DNA from: Lingula anatina
Lineage: Eukaryota; Brachiopoda; Lingulata; Lingulida; Lingulidae
NCBI RefSeq assembly: GCF_001039355.2
Contig: NW_019775458.1
Coordinates: 754,142-818,141 of the forward strand
Direction of reading: 5' to 3'
Length of the DNA: 64,000 nucleotides
Each line of letters opens with the position of its first letter. Position 1 is the first letter of the stretch. The translations under genes were made by a program, and so were the position numbers. Of the stretch, positions 38,933 through 51,274 are shown in pieces. The notes under the pieces were generated by a model that worked only from the letters and a program-made list of their open reading frames with translations, made no database searches and had not been told where the DNA came from.

Positions 38933-41900
38933 CATATATTGCCAGCTTACATATTTGATGTTCTGGTTCTTCCAGTTATTCACTGCAGCAGACTTATAAT
39001 GGTGCTTGTAGTTAGTGTTCAGTTCCTGGGCTGCCTTGATGTCTTCATTCAGGGCACTGTCTGACTGCCACAGTTTGCCCAGGCTTCCCCCGCCAGCACC
39101 TGCCACGCCTTTGAACACCAGGGTCCACTTAGATGGTCTTGATTAATAGAGAAAAAGGCAAACTCATGAAACAAAGTGAATAAAAGGGCATTGGAGACAC
39201 TTGTGTATGGAATCAGAAAAAAATGAAATTGACTTGGACATTTTGTGAATATTTTGGTTGCTAGTATGAGTTAGAATTAGATGAGAGATTGATTATCTGA
39301 TACCTTTTGATGCAGAGTTATAACTCCATACACACCTTTCTAGATTTCAAATTTTTTCTTGCAAACTTACCTGTGATGCTCGTCTGGCTAATCTGAACCT
39401 GTTGGTTGGCAACAGTCTTCTTCAGGTTTTCAATCTCGGCAGTCATTTTGTTCTCCATGGCCTGTCTGGTTAGAATTTCTTGCATGAGGCGCAGCTCCAT
39501 TTCGCGAGTTTGATTTTTCAGTGCGTTGATTTGCTGCTGTTGGACGGCAGAGCCTTGACTGCAGGTGCTGTCGCACTTAATGCTTACCTCTTGGATAAGC
39601 TCCAGGTTGCGATTGGCAGTCTCTTCATAGTCCTGGCAGTTGCATTTCTCTATTGGTAATTTTGTCGTGCTTTGGCCAGATGTTGGGACACTTGTCACTC
39701 CAACTTGACAGTGAGTGACGGTTGACAATGTCACAGTGAGGAGAATGGTGAGGAGAGGCGCTGTGAGCATCATGGTGTCTCTGATCTAAAGCTGCTCTTG
39801 TGTGAAGTTTCCCACAGTTTTAAGTCCCCTGTTATCTGACTGCCACAGCCTCATGGTCTGAAGGACAAGTTTATATTTGATGTGGGGAGAAGGAGATAAA
39901 TAGAAAAACAAATAGCAAATTTATTCCAAAATTCTTTTATGTTGCTATTGAGTAAATAATTTTTATTGAATTTCTGTGATATTTTTAATTCTAGATTTTA
40001 AAAAAAATTTGAATTCCAATTATCTAGAGATGTATTTTCCAAGTTCAAAAGTAGCAAGGATAGTAAGACTGTCCACCCTCTGTTTGACATGTGAAGCCCC
40101 AGTCAGTGGTCAGTTGTCATGATAGGTCTGGTTGTCTGTTGACTTTGCAATCACTGATCAAAATTTGTATTTGTGTTTACTTGTCTTTGTAAACATGGCC
40201 AGACAGTAACACAAACTGTTTGGAAGTCCAAGTTGAAAACAGGGATGGCTAGTTGTTAGAGTTGAATCCCATAAGTCTCTCTGTTTGTGATATGACATGA
40301 GAACTGTATGGCACATGCAATCACTGAGGTGTGGAGGTGAAATTTCATATGTTGCTTTTGCCAATGTTGTATATAATATACAGACTCGCCCATATTTCTC
40401 ATTTGTTTAAATTCTGAAATTATAAAATTTATGAAATCAGGATTTTGTTTGCACCCCCACCATAATAAAAAGACTATCATGAGTACATACTTCAAATTAG
40501 ATAAAAATTAGAAAACAAGCAAACATACCACATTCTATTTTACAAACAGATCGTTTAAAAATCTACTGGCCTGACTGGGAATATACTGTCTCAGACTAGC
40601 AGGTCAACCCAGTCTCTTAATTGAGGTTTTGCATTTAAAATGTGTGATACATATTAGCAAATCAATAGCAATTTGTTTTGGATGTTGAAGGAGCTGGAGC
40701 TGAAGCTACAGAGGATGGAGGAAGATGGTATTACAACCAAAGCCATGAAAAGTCAGTTGACTCAGCTACCAGAACTAGAGAAAGAGGCAAGAAAGCTGAG
40801 GGAAGAAAATAGGTTCTACAGGTACTGAAGTGTGGTCATGATTACCATGTGATGCAAATGTTACACCTGACACATATTTTACACAGTTCCTTTTCAACCT
40901 CTTATAGTTTGAGATGCAGCAGTGACTCAGGAATATACACTCCAATATCTTCTATTTGAAGAAACTATTATCATTGTAACACAGAATGTATTACATAGCT
41001 GATAACATTATTTGCTTTAAAAATCAAAATTTTGACATACAGCTTTGAACAACAAATAAAATTCTGACACGAGGAAGGCTTTTTTATTTTAAAAAAGTAA
41101 AGCATTTTAAGGTCGTACATTTCCCAGCCTTTTGATGACATTATGACAAGCATTGTCTACTATGTTGAATTCAGTAATATTTTTAGTAAGTGAATTTTGA
41201 GTTTTTTAAAAACAATTAAGTAATTCTTACTAATGACACTGCTTACTAATGAAAGAACAACGATAATCATGTCTTCATGAATTTGAAATTATGATTTTAA
41301 GTGATACATTTTCAGAGAAACAAGTGAAAACACACATCTTCTAAAAGAGCAGCTGGAGAGTTTGAAGCAGAAATGTGAGAGAATGGAAGAAAGAGGACAG
41401 GAGCTGGCCAAATTAAAAGTAGAAAATGAGGTAAGTTTTTGCAATTTAAAATATATTCAAGGTTTCAGAAGTCTCCATCTGTACTAGATTATGCTTCAAT
41501 ATAACAAAAATACTTGCTCATATATTGAAGTTACATTTTATTTGAGGGAAATGCTTATCAAATATTGCTTTTTATATTAAATTGATTAGAGAAGTACAAT
41601 AAAAACTGGATTGGATTGCTGAATAACTAATTTGAAAGGATTTAGTTGCATGCTTCAAGTAAGTCTATACTCTGGCCTTGCCAAACATGTTTCCTTTATT
41701 GATTGTATATTGTAATAATGCATAATGATATGATATATAATTTTGTTATTTTAGGACCTGAAAAACAAGCTTAAACAGTGGGAGTCCCCAGGTGCCCCAG
41801 GAGGCTGGAAAGTACAGTAAGCTACTTACGCTGTGTCATTAAAAAACTGCTGCACAATACAAGTCTGACATATTGCTTGACTCATTAAAGCAAATCTTAA

Positions 41901-44900
41901 TAACTTGGTTATGTAATTACCACCTTGGAGTAGATTTATGATCTGAAGAATGAAGTACAGTAAGTTACCCTGGACATCCTTACAGCAGTTTGTTTTGTTT
42001 ATTTTTACCATCTTTGAAATGATAGGCAAAATTATTATTATCAAAAATAGATGATAACCTTTGAGTAATTTTTTACAGGCCTTTAAATTGTCCCTCGTGT
42101 ATCTGGGACAAGAATTAAACATGTTTGACCTATGAGTTTTGACTTACATCATGTAAGTCTTCTCATTCTTCCATTTTCTTTGGTGGTCCGAGATGAGAGA
42201 AATGGTGTCAAACTACTGACATAGCTGGTCCCTCAATATGTGTGTTATTACTTACATTCATTATTTCCTTATTTCTGTAGGTCACCATCACAGCTGTCCC
42301 ATTGTATAGCTGACCTCCAGAACAGCCAGTTGACAATGCTGGAACAAGAGGGAAAGCTCAAGTCCAGGTACATATACTACATATAGAACATCAACATGGT
42401 ATCTTTGTTTAATGTATTTGATAATTATGATGGAGTATTACTGTGAAGACAGTGTTCTGGGGTTAGTTTCGTATAGCTGACATTAGCTGTGTGGCTATTT
42501 TACTTTGTGTATAATAATAAATCCAGTGGTCTACAATTGAAGCTTACTAATTTACAGATTCCCTTCCATCATATAACCAGGGTGTGTGACATGAACCAAG
42601 TTGTAGTATCTTTTGAGGAATATTGATACTTTGTGGTGAAAGCATTTAAAATCTGTCCTGACTGTGTTATTTCTTCTTCTGCAGCATCCACTCTATGCAA
42701 GCCAGTCTTGAGAATGCTCAAAGTAAACTGAACCAGGTCAGCAGAGAACTAGTGGTAGAACAGAATAAATCTACTCAACAGGGGGAGCTGCTCAAGAGAC
42801 TTCAGAGAAAACTGCTGCTTGTCTCAAAGGTTTGGAGCTCTTGACATAAAGATGTTTTTTTAAGGCCAGTTTTTCTTGATGAAATTTTTATCTGTTTACT
42901 TTTTGTTGTTGAACCTTACTTTGCAGTCAAATTTTGGCATGACTAGGTCATGTTCATGTGTCATGTTCATGGTTTTTGTCATGACAGCAGTTCTCTTTGA
43001 ACATTGCAGACTCAATCCAGGGGATCTGAACAGAAAGAGACTCCACATACATGCCTGCACAGAGCATTTATATAAAATAACAGATATTTCCATACTATTT
43101 ACAGGAGAGAGATGGATACAAGAAAATCATCGAATCCTACGAAAGCGAGGTGACGGTAAATGTTGGGTCACAGAGCACCACCCGTGTGCAGCAGCTTGAG
43201 GCCACAGTGCTGGGATATCAGAAACAGTGCGAGGCTTTAGAAGCACAGGCTAACCAAGCTCAGCAACAGCTGGGAGACTGTAGAATACAGTGCCAACAGG
43301 TTAGTCCACAGAATATGATGTAGTTAGAGGGCAGCTGTGTCTCTAGTTTTAGATGCCTGAGCATATCAAGCTCATTAAGAACAAAAAAGGGTAGACTTAT
43401 TATCATATTACACTTTAGGTAAGAAAATAAATTCAAAGTTAAGAAAAGAAAGGTTATGTAAGAACTGGCATATTAGTCTTCACGAGCAATTTTTGTAAAT
43501 ATAGTAGACTACATAATCTGTCACCTTGTAACCTGAAATATTATTTGTCTCAAACTTATGTTGTGGAACAATTTTTTTTTCTGTTGTGTTGCTGAAACTC
43601 TTGATGAACATTCCCTTACTCAAATCTGCATACAACTTCTCAAACCAGAAGTGTCTAAGTTTACTGTAATTCATATGAAAAAGTATTCTCTCTAGAATAT
43701 AGAGCAACAAATTATCTTTCCTTTTAGTTGGAGCATAAACTGAGGGTTGCTGAGCAAACCAAATCTCTGGGCTCTGGGATATCAGAAGTTGAGCAGAAAA
43801 CTATATTACAGCTAAGGTAGTACACCATATGTAATCTTATGAGCATTGTACCAGTTTGCTACTCCCATGTAAGTGGAGATATCATAACTCGAAGTTTTAT
43901 CTTTTTTACAATTGTCATTTTATTGAATTATTACTATTTTTTATGATAAAATGCTGTGAAGGTGTAATCAAAATGGTAATGATCTGATTTCAGGGAAAAA
44001 ATAGCAGGACTTGAGAAACAGTTGGAAATGGTGTCTGAGGAAAAGGAAATCCTAGAAGCTAGAATAGAGCAGAGAAATTTACAGGTATTATCATTGTTAC
44101 AAAACTTTTATACAGTTTTAATCAGTAAAATTATTTGTACAGTAGTTAAAACTAATAAAAGTTTATTAGTCACCATAGTTACTTGGTTTATGTGTTGGAT
44201 TTTTAAAAATCGAATGTGGTAATCTGTGATTTTTGTTTGCACCATTGAGAAAAAATATCGAAAAATCTAAAATACAATTCTGGATAACTTTCAGCAGTGC
44301 TATATTTTGAGTTCCAGGCAAACATTTAGCATGCCATAACATTATATTTTACTTTGAGTCCTTTAAACACTTGAGAAAGGAATTGATTTCTGGTTTAGGG
44401 GGACTATGACCCAACAAAAACAAAGGTGCTCCACTTCTCAATGAACCCTGCTGCAATGGCACAAAAGCAACGCCAGGAGGAGCTGGCACAACTACGAGAG
44501 GAGAATAGGAAGTTAAAGGAGAGAGTAAAGCTTCTGGAAACATCGGGAGGAGTGGTGGAGGATATCACACAAAAAGTGGACCAGAACGTACAGCAACCTT
44601 CCACTAGTAAAGAAGTTGTTGGTGAGTGGGTAATTTTAGCAAGGTTTTAATGTTTTATGCATGGTGGTTTAAAAATGTGTGTGTGTGTGTGTGTTTGTGA
44701 CAGTACGTTTTGTAATGTCATCATGTAAGATGTATTTACTGTGTTAAATAATGTCAAAAATAAACTGAAATATGACAAAGTATTTTCTAACTATTGCAGA
44801 TATCAAAGCACAGCTCTCCACTGCCGAACTGAAGAACAAGCGTTTAATGGAGGCGTTTAAGAAAACCAGTCAGGAGTTCCGGGAGGTGTGCTACCAGCTG

Positions 44901-47374
44901 ACAGGCTACAAGATAGACATTCCCTGTACCAACCAGTACAGGCTGATGAGCATGTATGCAGAGTCTCCTGATGACTTCATCGTGTTTCAGGTAAATGTTG
45001 ATGAGAATGTGATAGTTTTGTGCCCATTCATCTTAAATATGTAAAGTTGTTATGTGCACGTCCCCTTCCATTTAGTTCATTACATGTCTTACTTTATACA
45101 AGGAATTNNNNNNNNNNNNNNNNNNNNNNNNNNNNNNNNNNNNNNNNNNNNNNNNNNNNNNNNNNNNNNNNNNNNNNNNNNNNNNNNNNNNNNNNNNNNN
45201 NNNNNNNNNNNNNNNNNNNNNNNNNNNNNNNNNNNNNNNNNNNNNNNNNNNNNNNNNNNNNNNNNNNNNNNNNNNNNNNNNNNNNNNNNNNNNNNNNNNN
45301 NNNNNNNNNNNNNNNNNNNNNNNNNNNNNNNNNNNNNNNNNNNNNNNNNNNNNNNNNNNNNNNNNNNNNNNNNNNNNNNNNNNNNNNNNNNNNNNNNNNN
45401 NNNNNNNNNNNNNNNNNNNNNNNNNNNNNNNNNNNNNNNNNNNNNNNNNNNNNNNNNNNNNNNNNNNNNNNNNNNNNNNNNNNNNNNNNNNNNNNNNNNN
45501 NNNNNNNNNNNNNNNNNNNNNNNNNNNNNNNNNNNNNNNNNNNNNNNNNNNNNNNNNNNNNNNNNNNNNNNNNNNNNNNNNNNNNNNNNNNNNNNNNNNN
45601 NNNNNNNNNNNNNNNNNNNNNNNNNNNNNNNNNNNNNNNNNNNNNNNNNNNNNNNNNNNNNNNNNNNNNNNNNNNNNNNNNNNNNNNNNNNNNNNNNNNN
45701 NNNNNNNNNNNNNNNNNNNNNNNNNNNNNNNNNNNNNNNNNNNNNNNNNNNNNNNNNNNNNNNNNNNNNNNNNNNNNNNNNNNNNNNNNNNNNNNNNNNN
45801 NNNNNNNNNNNNNNNNNNNNNNNNNNNNNNNNNNNNNNNNNNNNNNNNNNNNNNNNNNNNNNNNNNNNNNNNNNNNNNNNNNNNGAAGTTTTATCTTTTT
45901 TACAATTGTCATTTTATTGAATTATTACTATTTTTTATGATAAAATGCTGTGAAGGTGTAATCAAAATGTTAATGATCTGATTTCAGGGAAAAAATAGCA
46001 GGACTTGAGAAACAGTTGGAAATGGTGTCTGAGGAAAAGGAAATCCTAGAAGCTAGAATAGAGCAGAGAAATTTACAGGTAGTATCATTGTTACAAAACT
46101 TTTATACAGTTTTAATCAGTAAAATTATTTGTACAGTAGTTAAAACTAATAAAAGTTTATTAGTCACCATAGTTACTTGGTTTATGTGTTGGATTTTTAA
46201 AAACCGAATGTGGTAATCTGTGATTTTTGTTTGCACCATTGAGAAAAAATATCGAAAAATCTAAAATACAATTCTGGATAACTTTCAGCAGTGCTATATT
46301 TTGAGTTCCAGGCAAACATTTAGCATGCCATAACATTATATTTTACTTTGAGTCCTTTAAACACTTGAGAAAGGAATTGATTTCTGGTTTAGGGGGACTA
46401 TGACCCAACAAAAACAAAGGTGCTCCACTTCTCAATGAACCCTGCTGCAATGGCACAAAAGCAACGCCAGGAGGAGCTGGCACAACTACGAGAGGAGAAT
46501 AGGAAGTTAAAGGAGAGAGTAAAGCTTCTGGAAACATCGGGAGGAGTGGTGGAGGATATCACACAAAAAGTGGACCAGAACGTACAGCAACCTTCCACTA
46601 GTAAAGAAGTTGTTGGTGAGTGGGTAATTTTAGCAAGGTTTTAATGTTTTATGCATGGTGGTTTAAAAATGTGTGTGTGTGTGTGTGTTTGTGACAGTAC
46701 GTTTTGTAATGTCATCATGTAAGATGTATTTACTGTGTTAAATAATGTCAAAAATAAACTGAAATATGACAAAGTATTTTCTAACTATTGCAGATATCAA
46801 AGCACAGCTCTCCACTGCCGAACTGAAGAACAAGCGTTTAATGGAGGCGTTTAAGAAAACCAGTCAGGAGTTCCGGGAGGTGTGCTACCAGCTGACAGGC
46901 TACAAGATAGACATTCCCTGTACCAACCAGTACAGGCTGATGAGCATGTATGCAGAGTCTCCTGATGACTTCATCGTGTTTCAGGTAAATGTTGATGAGA
47001 ATGTGATAGTTTTGTGCCCATTCATCTTAAATATGTAAAGTTGTTATGTGCACGTCCCCTTCCATTTAGTTCATTACATGTCTTACTTTATACAAGGAAT
47101 TAAAAAAACTCTGATCCATTAGTCTTATCAACAGTCCTTGCTTATTCTCTCTTTCTGTAACACTATGCACTGTAATATCCTTCACATTATTTATGCCAAC
47201 ATTAAATTTATTTTCTAGCAAACTTCTACAGGAGAAATGCAGCTTTTGGCCACAGACTTCTCTGCCACCATGTCACACTTCATAGAGACTTATCTCCAGA
47301 AAAATGACAGTATTCCAGCTTTCTTGAGTAGCGTGACACTAGATTTATTCAGCCGCCAGACTCTCATGCTATGA
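34781..47374 (+). CDS. MAD1L1: Mitotic spindle assembly checkpoint protein MAD1
   Basis: Coiled-coil kinetochore protein that recruits and converts MAD2 to delay anaphase. Sixteen coding exons, phases consistent, 726 aa (human 718): 34781-34943, 35350-35507, 35995-36177, 36463-36587, 36839-36905, 40691-40821, 41316-41430, 41755-41816, 42281-42367, 42685-42829, 43105-43299, 43728-43816, 43994-44084, 44399-44621, 44800-44990, 47219-47374 (TGA). Residues ~55-535 are Glu/Lys/Gln-rich heptad coiled coil. Residues 538-554 read GDYDPTKTKVLHFSMNP, the MAD2-interaction motif. The C-terminal RWD-like fold starts CYQLTGYKIDI and ends SIPAFLSSVTLDLFSRQTLML, as in animals. The motif equivalent to human RLK is RLM (626-628). 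The exons at 43994, 44399 and 44800 are repeated at 45988, 46393 and 46794, probably an assembly duplication; the real transcript should use one set. Confidence 0.96.
36906..37939. other. MAD1 intron 5, part before the nested gene
   Basis: AT-rich intron without recognisable exons. 37670-37735 contains a short direct repeat (GGCCAGATCCCAAT twice, about 45 bp apart). It may hold the 3' end of the nested minus-strand gene, but no extra exon could be supported. Confidence 0.35.
37940..39773 (-). CDS. Secreted coiled-coil protein with lectin-like C-terminal domain, nested in MAD1 intron 5
   Basis: Exons: 39371-39773 (or to 39336), 38951-39127 (upper end uncertain), 38536-38720, 37940-38108 (TAA). 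About 322 aa. It begins MMLTAPLLTILLTVTLSTV, a signal peptide, then a Ser/Thr stretch, four cysteines (CNCQ, CDSTC) and a ~70-residue coiled coil probably driving oligomerisation. The C-terminal domain runs from WTLVFKGVAGAGGGS through VKVVLYQAGIERLVLVFNA and TWFSKDRLISSPY to EFYIHRDYNGCGSDFGWLVV. I recognise this as a family of secreted proteins common in molluscs without an established function. The join of the first two exons is unresolved: the best donor (GTAAGT) leaves phase 1 while the visible acceptors fit phase 0 or 2, so either the GTGTGT donor at 39330-39335 is used or a small exon is missed. The C-terminus looks short; a further exon is possible. Confidence 0.75.
38888..38930. repeat. 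(CA)n microsatellite in an intron of the nested gene
   Basis: About 20 CA units, one interrupted by T, lying within about 20 bases of the splice donor at 38945-38950 of the nested gene (GT repeats in that gene's sense). GT repeats next to donors can influence splicing; inferred. Confidence 0.9.
43891..45107. repeat. MAD1 3' exons, first copy of a 1.2-kb duplication
   Basis: Identical to 45885-47101 except for a handful of substitutions (for example GGTAATG/GTTAATG near 43976/45970, CAGGTATTA/CAGGTAGTA at the exon 43994 donor, AATCGA/AACCGA near 44211/46205). The constant offset is 1994. Contains three MAD1 exons (43994, 44399, 44800). It runs directly into the N gap. Confidence 0.93.
45108..45884. 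other. Assembly gap, 777 N
   Basis: Undetermined bases between the two copies of the MAD1 3' exon block. Long open frames reported across it are artefacts of N translation. Confidence 0.99.
45885..47101. repeat. MAD1L1: MAD1 3' exons, second copy
   Basis: Repeats the exons at 45988-46078, 46393-46615 and 46794-46984 with coding sequence unchanged from the first copy, and continues seamlessly to the MAD1 terminal exon at 47219-47374. This copy has the complete 3' end. If the duplication were real, the spliced message would carry the MAD2-binding region twice. Confidence 0.93.
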
Positions 47375-48953
47375 TATCACACTATTTAGAGACTCGTCTG
47401 TAGATAAATGAGAGTATTCCAGATTTCTGGAGTGTTACTGGACTTGTTCAGACCATCTTGAAATGTCAGTGCCATCTGCTGGGAGGCAGAGCTCTGATTA
47501 ATAATGCATTAAAATCTGCTGGTCGGTCACATTAACATTATTATAGCATTAGATAGCTTGATTTCAAGAGTTGAATTCAAAGATGTTTTTGACAGTCTTT
47601 CATTTGTCAGTAACTTCAATGATTTAAGTATTTCAAAGTGAGAATGTATCAAAGTAATGACTTTTGTACATACTTCATAATTCTCTGAAACTGTATTTTG
47701 GTTTCAATTTGGTAAGAAACTTAGTTAAAATGTCATAAAATATATCCCATATTGATGAAGAGCTAATTTTTTTGGATATTAAAGCATATCTTTGCATGTG
47801 GATGCCATTAATTCTTGCTATTATCATTGTGCATTGTCAGTAGTTCAAGTACAACGCGTCTCAAAAACTTTCTGTATTCTCTGTGGAGATCTTAAAATAC
47901 TGCAATCTGAAAACTTTTTGCATGTTTAAAAAGAAAATCTAATCAAAATTACACAATCACAGTTGCATTATCAACATTTATTGCACTTTTACAGGACTAG
48001 TTACATCCTATATCATCTCATGCTGAGTGACCCTGAATAAAAATGATATAATTAACATTTTTCAAGCTGTGACAAATTATAACATCTAAAGTTTACCTAT
48101 TATTGTGAATCTGAGCTCCTGATAGTTTTATTTTTACCAGCCGTACAGCTTTAAATTGTTGGTTGAACCAAACATTTTGCCAAACCCCAAATCAATTTTA
48201 ATAGTCATTAACAATTTTTCCTTAGCCAAATCAAATTTTCTGAAATGTTTCAATTTTGTTTGCTACCGTGAGCCCAAATTAATTCAGGAATTTTGTTCCA
48301 CAATGGGACATTTACACTTGTCACTCAGAACCCATTGGAATGCATAATATTTGTACTGTAACATGTCCCCTTGTAGGAAGCCAATTCAGAATTATATCAA
48401 GTGTGGATATTAATCATATCGTCTAAGGAATGTCAAAAGTAAACTACACCGTGGTATACTGAAATACTATCAAGTGGATTGGTATTTCATTTACGGTTGG
48501 ATTGGTTAGTTTCATCTCTCCTAAAATATTATTTGTAAAATTTGCCTCTCGGACCCCAAACTGATTTAGCAAGATGATATATTTCTAAAAGGTGTGCTCA
48601 TCATGATATCCTTGGCACCAGATCCTTCCTTCATTTTAAATTGAATACAGCATTCTTATAACACCATGAAACACTTAAGCTTTACCTATAACTCTAGTTG
48701 TAAAAATAAATATAACATTAAAAGGGGGTCTTTTGATACTTTATCAATGAAATGCAAGCACTGTCTAATTCTTTTCACTTTCTTTGCTTTCCTAACCTTC
48801 AAATACTTTTAAATCCTCAAATACATCTAACTTTAAATACTTTAAATAGTATTTAAATACTAATATTAAATATCATTACTCTGCCATCACTGAACAAATG
48901 CTGTGCTCATTCTCACTCCTGCCTTTTGCACCCACACCCCCCCCACCCTCCCA
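46685..48953. repeat. First copy of a ~2.27-kb duplication covering the MAD1 3' end
   Basis: Matches 48955-51220 at an offset of 2269. It starts inside the GT microsatellite and ends in a C-rich run. Contains the last two MAD1 exons and the 3'UTR. A candidate AATAAA is near 48036. Downstream of the stop no other coding sequence was seen. Confidence 0.93.
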
Positions 48954-48954
48954 N
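48954..48954. other. Single-N assembly joint
   Basis: One N between the C-rich end of one copy and the TGTGTG start of the next, the same arrangement as at 21637. Confidence 0.95.
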
Positions 48955-51220
48955 TGTGTGTGACAGTACGTTTTGTAATGTCATCATGTAAGATGTATTT
49001 ACTGTGTTAAATAATGTCAAAAATAAACTGAAATATGACAAAGTATTTTCTAACCATTGCAGATATCAAAGCACAGCTCTCCACTGCCGAACTGAAGAAC
49101 AAGCGTTTAATGGAGGCGTTTAAGAAAACCAGTCAGGAGTTCCGGGAGGTGTGCTACCAGCTGACAGGCTACAAGATAGACATTCCCTGTACCAACCAGT
49201 ACAGGCTGATGAGCATGTATGCAGAGTCTCCTGATGACTTCATCGTGTTTCAGGTAAATCTTGATGAGAATGTGATAGTTTTGTGCCCATTCATCTTAAA
49301 TATGTAAAGTTGTTATGTGCATGTCCCCTTCCATTTAGTTCATTACATGTCTTACTTTATACAAGGAATTTAAAAAACTCTGATCCATTAGACTTATCAA
49401 CAGTCCTTGCTTATTCTCTCTTTCTGTAACACTATGCACTGTAATATCCTTCACATTATTTATGCCAACATTAAATTTATTTTCTAGCAAACTTCTACAG
49501 GAGAAATGCAGCTTTTGGCCACAGACTTCTCTGCCACCATGTCACACTTCATAGAGACTTATCTCCAGAAAAATGACAGTATTCCAGCTTTCTTGAGTAG
49601 CGTGACACTAGATTTATTCAGCCGCCAGACTCTCATGCTATGATATCACACTATTTAGAGACTCGTCTGTAGATAAATGAGAGTATTCCAGATTTCTGGA
49701 GTGTTACTGGACTTGTTCAGACCATCTTGAAATGTCAGTGCCATCTGCTGGGAGGCAGAGCTCTGATTAATAATGCATTAAAATCTGCTGGTCGGTCACA
49801 TTAACATTACTATAGCATTAGATAGCTTGATTTCAAGAGTTGAATTCAAAGATGTTTTTGACAGTCTTTCATTTGTCAGTAACTTCAATGATTTAAGTAT
49901 TTCAAAGTGAGAATGTATCAAAGTAATGACTTTTGTACATACTTCATAATTCTCTGAAACTGTATTTTGGTTTCAATTTGGTAAGAAACTTAGTTAAAAT
50001 GTCATAAAATCTATCCCATATTGATGAAGAGCTAATTTTTTTGGATATTAAAGCATATCTTTGCATGTGGATGCCATTAATTCTTGCTATTATCATTGTG
50101 CATTGTCAGTAGTTCAAGTACAACGCGTCTCAAAAACTACTTTATGTATTCTCTATATAGATCTTAAAATACTGCAATCTGAAAACTTTTTACATGTTAA
50201 AAAAGAAAATCTAATCAAAATTACACAATCACAGTTGCATTATCAACATTTATTGCACTTTTACAGGACTAGTTACATCCTATATCATCTCATGCTGAGT
50301 GACCCTGAATACAATTGATATAATTAACATTTTTCAAGCTGTGACAAATTATAACATCTAAAGTTTACCTATTATTGTGAATCTGAGCTCCTGATAGTTT
50401 TATTTTTACCAGCCGTACAGCTTTAAATTGTTGGTTGAACCAAACATTTTGCCAAACCCCAAATCAATTTTAATAGTCATTAACAATTTTTCCTTAGCCA
50501 AATCAAATTTTCTGAAATGTTTCAATTTTGTTTGCTACCGTGAGCCCAAATTAATTCAGGAATTTTGTTCCACAATGGGACATTTACACTTGTCACTCAG
50601 AACCCATTGGAATGCATAATATTTGTACTGTAACATGTCCCCTAGTTGGAAGCCAATTCAGAATTATATGGATTAAGTGTGGATATTAATCATATCGTCT
50701 AAGGAATGTCAAAAGTAAATAACCCTGTGGTATACTGAAATACTATCAAGTGGATTGGTATTTCATTTACGATTGGATTGGTTAGTTTCATCTCTCCTAA
50801 AATATTATTTGTAAAATTTGCCTCTCGGACCCCAAACTGATTTAGCAAGATGATATATTTCTAAAAGGTGTGCTCATCATGATATCCTTGGCACCAGATC
50901 CTTCCTTCATTTTAAATTGAATACAGCATTCTTATAACACCATGAAACACTTAAGCTTTACCTATAACTCTAGTTGTAAAAATAAATATAACATTAAAAG
51001 GGGGTCTTTTGATACTTTATCAATGAAATGCAAGCACTGTCTAATTCTTTTCACTTTCTTTGCTTTCCTAACCTTCAAATACTTTTAAATCCTCAAATAC
51101 ATCTAACTTTAAATACTTTCTTAATATTAAATATCATTACTCTGCCATCACTGAACAAATGCTGTGCTCATTCTCACTCCTGCCTTTTGCACCCACCCCC
51201 GCACCCCCACCCCAGCTACT
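48955..51220 (+). pseudogene. Partial duplicate of the MAD1 3' end (last two exons only)
   Basis: Exons at 49063-49253 and 49488-49643 repeat the last two MAD1 exons with the same protein sequence and stop. There is no copy of the upstream exons, so it cannot encode MAD1 alone. Scattered single-base and small indel differences from 46685-48953, mostly noncoding, look like allelic variation. Probably a haplotype copy rather than a true pseudogene. Confidence 0.75.
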
Positions 51221-51268
51221 CTGGATTTCAGTATGTCTGTTCTCCATTAATGATACATAACAAACTGA

Positions 51269-51274
51269 AATAAA
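51269..51274 (+). promoter_or_regulatory. Candidate poly(A) signal at the MAD1 3' end
   Basis: AATAAA about 1.63 kb after the MAD1 stop in the last copy, shortly past the end of the duplicated block, where unique sequence resumes. Confidence 0.25.

Noticed and set aside
45020-45940. Very long open frames (272-306 codons) on both strands
   Set aside because: They run through the 777-N gap; the open frame is only translated N.
48955-51220. Reading the third copy of the MAD1 last exons as alternative terminal exons
   Set aside because: Near-identical to the upstream copy, begins at an N in a microsatellite, and includes the same 3'UTR; haplotype duplication is simpler.
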